A DNA stretch of 41,466 bases from Flammeovirga pacifica (GTDB lineage: Bacteria > Bacteroidota > Bacteroidia > Cytophagales > Flammeovirgaceae). Both the position numbers and the translations under genes were made by a program. Below the pieces are notes generated by a model, which made no database searches, had not been told where the DNA came from, and saw only the letters and a list, made by a program, of their open reading frames with translations. Where the stretch lies: positions 4,528,312-4,569,777 of the forward strand of contig NZ_JRYR02000001.1 of NCBI RefSeq assembly GCF_000807855.2, given 5' to 3'. Of the stretch, positions 7,680-16,065 are shown piece by piece (position 1 is the stretch's first letter; every line of letters starts with the position of its first letter).

Positions 7680-10472
7680 TTATTTCTTCTCTTCAGGGCT
7701 TAGAGTGAAGATGAATACTTTTTTGTTGTTTAGATATTTAGTAGCAACTTTCTGAAGTTCTTTTTGAGAAATTTCAGTAATGTTTTTAACATATTTTGCA
7801 TATTCCGAAGCGTCTTCGTTGCGTTCGTTTGCATTTTGTAACAAAGCCACCCAGTAATTATTTCTCTCCAAAGCTTTTTCACGATGATTTACAGCTGTCT
7901 TTTTCACTTTTTCCAAGTCTTCTAACTTCACCTCTTTCTTTAGATCGTTGACAATCTGTAAGGCTACTTGTTGTAAAGTATCAGCTTGTTCTGGAGCACA
8001 AGTAAACATCACATTAAATTGGAATTGGTTAAATGGCTTTTCAATCACTCTACCGTAAGCAAAAGGAGAGTAAGTACCACCCATTTCTTCTCTTAATTTT
8101 TTTGTTAAGCGAATGGTCGTAACGTCACCTAGAAGTTCTAATTTGATTCTGTTTTCTTGTCCTTTAGGATACTTCCCTTGGAAACGAAGAATGACTTTAG
8201 TTTTTTCTGATTTGCTTTTGGCAACATCAATGACTGTTTTAGTTTTAGGAACTCTAAGACCGTTATCGCGGTAGTTATGAACCAATTCGCCTCCAGGTAA
8301 ACCACCAATGTATTTGTCTAATAATGGTTGTACTGTAGTAAGATCAATATTACCGACAAAAACAAAGTGCATACCTCTTACAGAATTAAATCTAGAAGTG
8401 TAAAAGTCAAATGCATCATCCAAATTTAAAGCACCTATTTGTTCCTGTGTTAACAACGTAGCTACTCTAGGGTGATTATTGTACATAGTTTTGTTGACCA
8501 CATCAGCAAAGTAAGAATCCGGATCATTCAAACGGTTCTTGTTATATTCTTTTTTGTTTGAAATGTATAAATCAAACTGTTCTTTATCTTTTCTAGGAGC
8601 AGTAAATTTGAGGTAAGTCAACTGCATCATTGTTTCAAAATCCTCTACAGTAGATTTCCCTCCAACAGTTTCATTATAGCGTCCTATGTTTACACTTACA
8701 GAAGCTTGTTTATCACCTACAAGTTTCTCAAGTTGCTGTTTGTTGTACTGACCTAGACCACCAAGTTGTACTAAAGATGCTGCTAATGATGCATTATTAA
8801 ATTGCTCATCTGATGCCAAAGAATAACCACCATGTCGTTGACCACTAAATTGAATCTCATCGTTTTTAAACGTTGTGGATTTAATAACTACAACTGCACC
8901 ATTTTCATAGGTAAGGGTAGTAGTTCCAAGCACGTCATCTTTTTCAGTAGAAATCACTTTACCTGCAATAGGTTCTTTTTCTATCAGAGGTCCTTCAACT
9001 TCTTCTGTTTGATAAGGAGTTAGAGAAGCATAATCAATACTATTAATAGCGTCAAGTAAAGCTTCATCAGAAGGCAATTCTTCACCTTTTGGAGCATTGA
9101 TAAACACCAATCTATTGGCAGGGTTATTCTGAATGTATTTCTTTGCTAAGGCTTCAATATCTTCTTTTGTAATTTCTTGAATGACCTTTTCTAAATAATC
9201 ATTTTTAAATTCAGCAGAAGTGTATTCAGAGCCGTAAAGTACATGTCCCATTAAATTATCGATGTATTGACCAGATTTAAGTGAACTCTGTTCCATCGCC
9301 TCCGTTTTAAGATCTTTGGCTAGAATACTTCTTTTTCTTTCAAATTCAGCTTGAGTAAAACCAAACTTTTTAGCACGATACAATTCGTTGAGAACACCTT
9401 TTAAACCTTCAATCACTTTTCCTGATTTAACAGAAACGTTCGACATATATCTATCTTTATCACCAGAACCTCCAGCCTTATAAGATGAAGCAAACATAAA
9501 AGGAGCATCTTTCGTTTTAGCTACTTCTTGTAGTCTTTGATTAATGATGTAGGTATATAAAATGTTAGCAACACTTACTTTTAAGTCTTCTAAAGTCTCT
9601 TCTTTATGTTTTGGTATTTTGTTAATGATCATCGCAGAAGTAGAAGTAATTTCTTCATCTACCATTTTACCAATCAAAGTATTCGGGTGGTCTACTACAG
9701 AATAGTACACTCTTTCTTTTTCATTTACTGGATTCGTTTTTTGACCAAATGTATCTTTAATTCTTTGCTCAATCTCAGCTTCATCTACATCACCTACTAC
9801 CAATAATGTAGCTAAATTGGGACGATACCAATCTTTATAAAATCTTCTTAATGCATCCTCATTCCCAACATTAAGAACCACTTCATCCATCAAACCAATG
9901 GGTAAACGATCTTTATATCTAGATTCATGATATAAAAGAGGGTACATTTTATCACGAGTACGATCGCCTAACCCTGTTGTAGTTCTCCATTCTTCATGAA
10001 TAATACCTCTTTCTTCATCTATATCTTTTTTATCTAGCGTTAAACCGCCAAGGATATCACCAAAGAAGTAAAAAGCTTTATCTAAAGTTTCTTTTTCAGA
10101 ATTAGGAACAGGAAGCATATAGACTGTTTCATCATAGCCAGTATATGCATTAATATCACCTCCAAATTGAACACCAATAGATTGGAAATAATCAATTAAA
10201 CTATTACCAGGAAAATGTTCAGAACCGTTAAAGGCCATATGTTCCAAGAAGTGTGCAAAACCTCTTTGGTCTTCGTCTTCTAAAATAGATCCGGCTTTAA
10301 TGATTAATCTAAATTGAACTTCATTAGTTGGCTTATCATTTTTTTGAATATAGTAAGTCATACCATTAGATAATGTCCCTTTTTTAACATCAGGATTTAA
10401 AGGTATTTTTTGACTAAACGTTGAAGTACTGAGCAGCAATAACGCGATGAAAATGAGGTTTAATTTTTTCAT
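7680..10472 (-). CDS. M16-family zinc metallopeptidase (pitrilysin/insulinase type), exported
   Basis: The 930-aa product has an N-terminal signal peptide (MKKLNLIFIALLLLSTSTFS|Q). The inverted zinc motif HFLEH is at residues 74-78 (H74, E77, H78). The third ligand is E154 in DEERGIIHEEW, at the spacing usual for the family. Four homologous M16 domains can be followed: an active N-terminal pair (about 30-480) and an inactive C-terminal pair (about 520-930) containing the conserved substrate-binding RY-like segment RVIEKPFNQFQF. The size matches the periplasmic or outer-membrane M16 proteins of Bacteroidota. Such enzymes degrade peptides enclosed in their cavity. Being first in the operon with susC and susD, it may process peptides imported through the pair; this is inference. 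Confidence 0.92.
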   Translation of the reverse strand: MKKLNLIFIALLLLSTSTFSQKIPLNPDVKKGTLSNGMTYYIQKNDKPTNEVQFRLIIKAGSILEDEDQRGFAHFLEHMAFNGSEHFPGNSLIDYFQSIGVQFGGDINAYTGYDETVYMLPVPNSEKETLDKAFYFFGDILGGLTLDKKDIDEERGIIHEEWRTTTGLGDRTRDKMYPLLYHESRYKDRLPIGLMDEVVLNVGNEDALRRFYKDWYRPNLATLLVVGDVDEAEIEQRIKDTFGQKTNPVNEKERVYYSVVDHPNTLIGKMVDEEITSTSAMIINKIPKHKEETLEDLKVSVANILYTYIINQRLQEVAKTKDAPFMFASSYKAGGSGDKDRYMSNVSVKSGKVIEGLKGVLNELYRAKKFGFTQAEFERKRSILAKDLKTEAMEQSSLKSGQYIDNLMGHVLYGSEYTSAEFKNDYLEKVIQEITKEDIEALAKKYIQNNPANRLVFINAPKGEELPSDEALLDAINSIDYASLTPYQTEEVEGPLIEKEPIAGKVISTEKDDVLGTTTLTYENGAVVVIKSTTFKNDEIQFSGQRHGGYSLASDEQFNNASLAASLVQLGGLGQYNKQQLEKLVGDKQASVSVNIGRYNETVGGKSTVEDFETMMQLTYLKFTAPRKDKEQFDLYISNKKEYNKNRLNDPDSYFADVVNKTMYNNHPRVATLLTQEQIGALNLDDAFDFYTSRFNSVRGMHFVFVGNIDLTTVQPLLDKYIGGLPGGELVHNYRDNGLRVPKTKTVIDVAKSKSEKTKVILRFQGKYPKGQENRIKLELLGDVTTIRLTKKLREEMGGTYSPFAYGRVIEKPFNQFQFNVMFTCAPEQADTLQQVALQIVNDLKKEVKLEDLEKVKKTAVNHREKALERNNYWVALLQNANERNEDASEYAKYVKNITEISQKELQKVATKYLNNKKVFIFTLSPEEKK

Positions 10473-10828
10473 GAGTTTGATTGATAGTGAATTTCATTTA
10501 TGTTAGAAGTAGTACCATTAAAGTATGTAACTGGTTTTCTATTACGCAATTTTGTTAAAAATTGACACAAAGCCGATTGGGTAATATTTTCAAACTTGTG
10601 CCATTAAGTTTTAACGGAGTGCGTAGTGTTATGAGATATACTTTGATTCTGTACTCTTAAAGCAATATTTTTTGATTAGTGTATTTATTACATTAAAAAT
10701 AATTGAATGTCAATGAATGCTCATCGAATGTTAAGACTTAACTATTGATAACAAAATATTCTTAAGAACCTTTAAAATTAGGTAGTTTTATAAATTGTAT
10801 ATCAAGTTGTTTATCATGGAAAAATAAT
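10473..10828. other. divergent intergenic region between the M16 and DUF5686 genes
   Basis: This 356-bp AT-rich stretch must hold the promoters of the M16-SusCD operon (leftward) and of the DUF5686 gene (rightward). I find no exact TAnnTTTG box on either strand, no good hairpin and no small ORF with a plausible start. The only upstream ATG near the right end (10816) meets a stop after two further codons. Confidence 0.4.
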
Positions 10829-13270
10829 TTGTATTATCTTATCTTTATTATTCACTTTATAAAAAAGTACTTTTTGAGGTATTCAATATTTATATTATTT
10901 CTATTGATTGTTTCGTCTGTTGTAGGACAAAATAGGAGATCCTTTTTTGGGAAGGTTATTGATGAGAAATCGTTAAGACCTGTTGAATTTGCTCACTTAA
11001 AATTGATTGGTAAAGAAGAGGGAACAACCACAAATAATCAAGGAGAATTTGATTTGGAACTTAAGGTAAATCAAATGATAGAAATAGGGTGTTTGGGGTA
11101 TACTTCACAACTGATAAATACAGATACATTAGACCTGAATAAAGAACACCTAATCATACTCACAAAATCTATAAAAGAACTTCAAGAAGTAGTGGTGGGA
11201 AGAAGAGGGTATGAAAACCCTGCTTGGGAGATTATTAGATTGGCAATGAAAAATGCCGACACTCATAATTTAAAAAAGACCAAAGACTATCAATATCAAT
11301 CTAATATTTTTACACATGTGTATATTGCCGATCTTGATTCTGCTTTTTTACAGAAGAAACTAGTAACTAAAGCGGTATCAAAAATGCAGGCTGTCGGAGA
11401 ATTAGAAAAAGATACCAAAGGTATACCTATCGTACCAGTTTATGCTTCTCATTCATCTTCTGATGTTATATATAATGGTATTTCAGAAGATAGAGAAATC
11501 AAAAGTTATAAAGAATCATTTTTAGGTCCCGAGTTTCAAAATCAATTTAAAGAAGGGTTAGACCCTGAAAAGACCACTATAAATTTTTATCAACATTGGC
11601 TTAGATTTCTAGGCTATGATTTTGTGTCGCCTTTAAACCCTACTTTTAAAAATTATTTTGATTTTGAACTTCAAACTTTCGAAAAAATAGATCAAGATTG
11701 GTGTTACCGTATCTCTTACACACCTAAGAGAGAAAATGACATGACTTTCGGTGGCACAATATGGATTACTGATGATGAAAATAACTTTGCTATAAAGAAA
11801 ATAACCGCAGATATTAATCGTTCATCTCCTATTAATTTTATTGATAGTATTCACGTAGAACAAAAGCTTTCTCCTCTAGATTCTTCCGAAATTTGGCTGC
11901 CCTCAGAACAATTAATTAGAATGTATGTTGGTGGTAAATTGAATAAAAAGTGGAGTAAATTTCAGGTAGATATAAATACAGAAAACTCTTTTACGTCTGA
12001 TCTTCCTTTAGTGCACAGTTCCCGTCCTGACAGTAGCATTTTTACAATGATTGATACTGTAAAAACAATGGGAGAAGTAAAAACTACGTCCAAACTAATC
12101 GATATGGCAGTGACTGGTTATTATCGAATGGGAGGATTCGATTTTGGTTCTTTATTAGCCATTTATGCACAGAATGATGTGGAAGGACACCATTTTCAAG
12201 CAGGTGGAATAACCAATACACAATGGAATGAGAATTTTGTGGTCGGAGGACATTTAGCGTATGGTACAAAGGATGATCAATGGAAGTGGGGTGTGATGGG
12301 GAAATATGTGTTAGACGAAAAAAACTGGACCTTTATTTATGCTAGAGCACAACATTCATTACAAAGATTAGGAGCAGGAATTACGTATCCTGGCCAAGAA
12401 CCTTACTTATGGTTTCAGCAATTATGGGGTACTTTTAATTATCCGTATATGCTTGATGAATATAAACTTTCATTGGGTAGTTATATTGCAGAAGGTATTC
12501 AGTTAAGAGGATCTTTTACCTATAAAGATGAAAATTATTTTACTACGCCAACCACAGATTCCCTCATTTTTAATCAGATAACCACATCGGAGATAGGAGG
12601 ATCTATCATCTTCGATTTTGGAAAAAAATATGTAAAAAGTAGGCATTTAAATAGATATATTGTTGCCAATGGCAAGTTGCCTTACATCTCAATCAATTAT
12701 AGTAGAGGTTTACCTAACGTTTTCAATGCAACAGATAGTTATCATAAATTAAGTATGAGTGTTAGCCATCGGTTTAAAATGGGTGCTATTGGTCGATTGG
12801 ATTATGTCGCTTCGGCAGGGTGGACACCTTCTACTGTTCCTTTCCCTTTACTTTTTGTACATAGAGGTAATAATCTAAAATATATTTATGATGGGTCTAG
12901 TTATAATTTGATGGGTTTTGGTGAGTTTATGTCAGATACTTATGGAAGTATCCGAATGTTTCATCATTTTGAAGGCCTGTTTATGAATCGTATACCTTTG
13001 GTGAAAAAATGGAATGTAAAAACATTCGGTATTGCTAATTTATTATGGGGAGGTGTTTCTCAAGCAAATTTAGATGCAAATATAAATCCGTGGGACAAAG
13101 ACAATCCAACCTTTGGTAGTTTAGATCCAACTGTACCTTATGTAGAAGTTGGAGGAGGAATAGAAAATATTTTTAGAATGGTAAAAGTGATATTTCTTTA
13201 TAGAGCAACTTACCAAGAAAATGCAAGTAGGAAATACGGGGTGATGTTTGCGATAGCACCTCAGTTTTAA
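10829..13270 (+). CDS. DUF5686 protein with N-terminal carboxypeptidase-regulatory-like domain, TTG start
   Basis: The 813-aa product has a hydrophobic signal segment ending in SSVVGQ near residue 34, then a carboxypeptidase-regulatory-like domain (about 38-115: GKVIDEKSLRPVEFAHLKL to ELQEVVVG). The long DUF5686 region follows, with a YxYQSNIFTHVYI segment and a C-terminal beta-barrel ending YGVMFAIAPQF. DUF5686 proteins are common in Bacteroidota and are thought to be outer-membrane proteins of unknown role. No ATG precedes the signal peptide. Possible starts are TTG at 10829, or TTG at 10874, which gives a neater 19-residue signal (MRYSIFILFLLIVSSVVGQ). The first in-frame ATG is near residue 82 and would remove the signal, so a TTG start is almost certain. 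An intrinsic terminator follows. Confidence 0.85.
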   Translation: MYYLIFIIHFIKKYFLRYSIFILFLLIVSSVVGQNRRSFFGKVIDEKSLRPVEFAHLKLIGKEEGTTTNNQGEFDLELKVNQMIEIGCLGYTSQLINTDTLDLNKEHLIILTKSIKELQEVVVGRRGYENPAWEIIRLAMKNADTHNLKKTKDYQYQSNIFTHVYIADLDSAFLQKKLVTKAVSKMQAVGELEKDTKGIPIVPVYASHSSSDVIYNGISEDREIKSYKESFLGPEFQNQFKEGLDPEKTTINFYQHWLRFLGYDFVSPLNPTFKNYFDFELQTFEKIDQDWCYRISYTPKRENDMTFGGTIWITDDENNFAIKKITADINRSSPINFIDSIHVEQKLSPLDSSEIWLPSEQLIRMYVGGKLNKKWSKFQVDINTENSFTSDLPLVHSSRPDSSIFTMIDTVKTMGEVKTTSKLIDMAVTGYYRMGGFDFGSLLAIYAQNDVEGHHFQAGGITNTQWNENFVVGGHLAYGTKDDQWKWGVMGKYVLDEKNWTFIYARAQHSLQRLGAGITYPGQEPYLWFQQLWGTFNYPYMLDEYKLSLGSYIAEGIQLRGSFTYKDENYFTTPTTDSLIFNQITTSEIGGSIIFDFGKKYVKSRHLNRYIVANGKLPYISINYSRGLPNVFNATDSYHKLSMSVSHRFKMGAIGRLDYVASAGWTPSTVPFPLLFVHRGNNLKYIYDGSSYNLMGFGEFMSDTYGSIRMFHHFEGLFMNRIPLVKKWNVKTFGIANLLWGGVSQANLDANINPWDKDNPTFGSLDPTVPYVEVGGGIENIFRMVKVIFLYRATYQENASRKYGVMFAIAPQF

Positions 13271-13302
13271 TACTTTCAAAAAACAATGATGGAATAGGTT
13301 AG

Positions 13303-13333
13303 TTATATTTCATTATATTGAAATATAATTTTT
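13303..13333 (+). terminator. intrinsic terminator after the DUF5686 gene
   Basis: The stem TTATATTTC (13303-13311) pairs with GAAATATAA (13320-13328) across an 8-nt loop, followed by five T. The stem is all A/T except one pair, so it is probably weak. Confidence 0.55.
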
Positions 13334-13413
13334 ACTTGAGACAATAAATTATGGAGTTGAATATAACATCCATTTGTACAAGGAAATAATTAAAAATACA
13401 GGCTTTCTCTTAT

Positions 13414-14187
13414 ATGATTAACTTACAACGGCTCAATATGGATAACTCTTGGTTCTTAGAGTTAGACGGATTGAAACTTCTCATTGACCCTTGGCTAGAA
13501 GGAGTAGAGGTCGATTTTTTTTCATGGTTCAATACACAATGGCATAGAACTTCACCATTACCATATGATCAATTACCGGATTACAATGCAGTTTTGATCA
13601 CGCAAAAATATCCAGATCACTTTCATAAAGTCACACTTAAAAAGCTTCAACCTAAATTAGTGATAGGTCCGTCTTCTATTAAAAAAGAGATAAAGAAGGT
13701 GTTGCCTGAAACTGAATTTATTGGCATGGATAAAAAGAATTCAATTGTATCTGTTTTAGATATAGACTTTCATTTTTTGCCTACAAGAAGACTAATTGAT
13801 CCCATTTATGATGGATTTGTGCTGTCTTCAAAAAATGAAAGCATTTATCTTTTAACACATGGTTTCGAATTAGATCAAGAACATTCTACTGCCTTAAAAA
13901 TAGTACCAGAATGTACATTACTTTTTACTCCATTCAACTTATATAAATTACCTTTCTTTTTAGGGGGTGTGGTATCTCCTGGAATAAAAAGCGTAGAAAA
14001 CTTATGTCAGAAACTCTCTCCAAAAGTAGTTGTTCCCACGCATGATGAAGATAAATATGCCAAAGGAATTGTAAGTAAGTTTGCAAAAATTGAGTGGTCA
14101 GCTAAAAAAGAAGATTTAATAAAGTACCCTTGGTTAGAAAATAGGTATCAAGCATTTCCAGATTATAAATTGAAGAAAATATCATGA
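13414..14187 (+). CDS. metallo-beta-lactamase-fold protein with degenerate metal-binding motif
   Basis: The 257-aa cytoplasmic protein follows the MBL fold order: a first strand LDGLKLLIDPWLEG (18-30), the active-site loop at 62-69, a THGFEL strand near residue 150, and VVPTHDEDKY near 210. The usual THxHxDH metal motif reads T-Q-K-Y-P-D-H here: Asp68 and His69 remain, while the two leading histidines are Gln64 and Tyr66. His71 follows. A branch of UlaG-like MBL proteins in bacteria and plants is known to carry such a modified loop, so this is not simply decay. The reading frame is clean. The stop overlaps the start of the DUF1295 gene (ATGA), indicating translational coupling. Whether it binds one metal, or is an enzyme at all, cannot be told from sequence. 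Confidence 0.78.
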   Translation: MINLQRLNMDNSWFLELDGLKLLIDPWLEGVEVDFFSWFNTQWHRTSPLPYDQLPDYNAVLITQKYPDHFHKVTLKKLQPKLVIGPSSIKKEIKKVLPETEFIGMDKKNSIVSVLDIDFHFLPTRRLIDPIYDGFVLSSKNESIYLLTHGFELDQEHSTALKIVPECTLLFTPFNLYKLPFFLGGVVSPGIKSVENLCQKLSPKVVVPTHDEDKYAKGIVSKFAKIEWSAKKEDLIKYPWLENRYQAFPDYKLKKIS

Positions 14188-15062
14188 CAGATAAACAAAA
14201 AGCAATACTCGAAATCACAATAATTTATATAATCATTGGTGTATCAGGAATATTGAGTTATCAATATATAGACGTTGGAAATAAGATTTGGAATATGTTT
14301 GTAGCAGATGTTGTTATGACGGTAGTCTGTTATATTTTTTCAGTGATCAAAAAGAATACAAGTACTTATGATGCTTATTGGTCTGTGATTCCTTTCTACT
14401 TATTAGCAGGTTGTTATTTTTTCCTTCATGGAGACAAATGGGGAACTCCTCAATGGGTAGCAGCATTTGTAATAAGTTTTTGGTCTTGGAGGTTAACACT
14501 TAGTTGGGCCAGAGGTTGGCCAGGATGGCATCATGAAGATTTTAGATATGTCAATTTTAGAAATAAATTTGGTAAGGTGTTCGAGCCTATCAATTTCTTA
14601 GCGTTACATTTTTATCCTACTGTAATTGTATTCTTATCTTTTTGGGGGATGATTTATGTTTTTGATCTTAAGAATAGTCTTTTTGGTTTAAAAGAAGTAC
14701 CCCTTTATTTTTATCTAGGTGCTTTAATAGCCTTTTTAGGAGGTGTGTTCGAGTTGTTAGCAGATAATGAATTAGATAAATTTAGAAAGCGACCGAACCC
14801 TCAAAAATCAGATATTCTTAAGACAGGAATTTGGGGGAGATCGAGAAACCCTAATTATTTAGGTGAGATGATGTTTTGGTTTGGTTTAGCTATTATGGCT
14901 TATGCTTTTAATGCACCATGGTATGCAGCACTAGGTTCTGTTGGAATGTGGGCCATGTTTATGTTTGCATCCATACCGTTAAAAGATGCTCAGATGATGA
15001 AGAATCGTCCCGAAGCATTTAAAAAATATAAAGAAGAAGTATCTAGAGTTTTACCTTTTTAG
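14184..15062 (+). CDS. DUF1295 integral membrane protein (ICMT/steroid reductase-like fold)
   Basis: The 292-aa polytopic protein has about seven hydrophobic segments. The DUF1295 signature block is clear in the C-terminal half: KTGIWGRSRNPNYLGEMMFW near residues 212-231, preceded by ELLADNELDKFR. In the related isoprenylcysteine methyltransferase and 5-alpha-reductase folds, the RNPNY region binds the nucleotide or SAM cofactor. Bacterial DUF1295 proteins are predicted membrane oxidoreductases or methyltransferases, mostly without known substrate. The start ATG overlaps the stop of the MBL gene by four bases, so the two are a coupled pair. A bidirectional terminator follows directly after the stop. 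Confidence 0.85.
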   Translation: MTDKQKAILEITIIYIIIGVSGILSYQYIDVGNKIWNMFVADVVMTVVCYIFSVIKKNTSTYDAYWSVIPFYLLAGCYFFLHGDKWGTPQWVAAFVISFWSWRLTLSWARGWPGWHHEDFRYVNFRNKFGKVFEPINFLALHFYPTVIVFLSFWGMIYVFDLKNSLFGLKEVPLYFYLGALIAFLGGVFELLADNELDKFRKRPNPQKSDILKTGIWGRSRNPNYLGEMMFWFGLAIMAYAFNAPWYAALGSVGMWAMFMFASIPLKDAQMMKNRPEAFKKYKEEVSRVLPF

Positions 15063-15069
15063 ATAGCTT

Positions 15070-15104
15070 AAAAAAGCTGTTCCAATGGTAGGAACAGCTT
15101 TTTT
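15070..15104. terminator. bidirectional intrinsic terminator
   Basis: A 14-bp perfect stem (AAAAAAGCTGTTCC with GGAACAGCTTTTTT) with a 7-nt loop lies between the convergent DUF1295 gene and the gene at 15106. The A/T ends give a T-run on both strands. Confidence 0.85.
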
Positions 15105-15105
15105 A

Positions 15106-15651
15106 TTATCTGATAAGTTCTCTATTGGGCTTTTTAATAAATAAGCCAAAGAGTATTTCAAGGGCTCCGAGTATTGTCTTTTTGCGGTCAGCAATAAAGA
15201 AGTGATAACCTTTTTTATCATCAACCCTGCTACTCATATAACGTTTTACAGACATTGGAAAGTTAAGAACTTTAGCAAGTTTCTTAGATTTTGTGCCAAA
15301 TAAATAAAATTCAGCATTCCCAAAATAACCCTTGTAGCCGATCGAGGCCCAAAGAAATTTACTTAATAATGATTTTTTGAATTCATCCTTTATCCACATG
15401 CAAGATATTTCTGTAACATTATTGTATGCGGTAAAGTGAAGCATCTTCTGCTTATCAATTTGATCTGTAATGTGTTCTGTATATCTATAAGGGTAAGTGT
15501 TTCCAAATACATATCCACCACAGATTTCACCTTTGTAAATTAACACATAAGTTACATTCCTTTTTAAATAATCCTTGCTAATCGATTGATGTGGAGATTG
15601 GTTTAAAAATTCATGATAGTGTTGTTCTTTTGTCGCTTTGATAATTTTCAT
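15106..15651 (-). CDS. hypothetical protein, possibly GNAT-acyltransferase-like
   Basis: The 181-aa soluble protein begins MKIIKATKEQHYHEFLNQSP. The strand and helix pattern suits an acyltransferase of the GNAT fold: VTYVLIYKGEICGGYVFGN resembles GNAT strands 2-3, NVTEISCMWIKDEFKK resembles strand 4 and the acyl-CoA loop, and AEFYLFGTKSKKLAKVLNF resembles strand 5 with the following helix. The usual Q/RxxGxG/A pyrophosphate loop is not clear, so the assignment is weak. The C-terminus has a hydrophobic stretch (ILGALEILFGLFI) followed by KKPNREL, perhaps a membrane-associating helix. It has its own transcription unit, divergent from the LpxR-like gene. Confidence 0.6.
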   Translation of the reverse strand: MKIIKATKEQHYHEFLNQSPHQSISKDYLKRNVTYVLIYKGEICGGYVFGNTYPYRYTEHITDQIDKQKMLHFTAYNNVTEISCMWIKDEFKKSLLSKFLWASIGYKGYFGNAEFYLFGTKSKKLAKVLNFPMSVKRYMSSRVDDKKGYHFFIADRKKTILGALEILFGLFIKKPNRELIR

Positions 15652-16065
15652 AATAAAAACTTAGATAGTAATAAATTAATTGATGTAATTATTCTCTTTT
15701 AATAAAAAGGAATAATGAAGTGTTTGAAGAGTAATAGCTTTACTAACAGATAGTTAATTGAATAATTATTTACAGTAAAAATACAAATAAGGAATTATAC
15801 TTTTAAAATGTCAATATTACACTTAGTGAATCTTTGAATAACAATAAACTAACTTCAAATAGTTAATTTCCATATTGATATTTACACTATTGGTTATCAA
15901 TAGTTTAGACAAAGTGAAAATTGTTTACTCAAGTAAGTGTTAAAGGTTTTTCTCACAATTTTATAAGCCCGAAAATGATGTTTAGTGAATTTTTAACAAT
16001 TCATCTATAATTTTATTAACTTAGATATAACATACATCACCTAAGTATCCTTTAAAAATCTATCA
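15652..16065. other. AT-rich divergent intergenic region
   Basis: This 414-bp stretch separates the divergent genes at 15651 and 16066. No coding frame, RNA gene or strong hairpin is seen. A TAATTTTA sequence about 50 bp upstream of the LpxR-like start is one base from the TAnnTTTG box; I would not rely on it. Confidence 0.4.
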
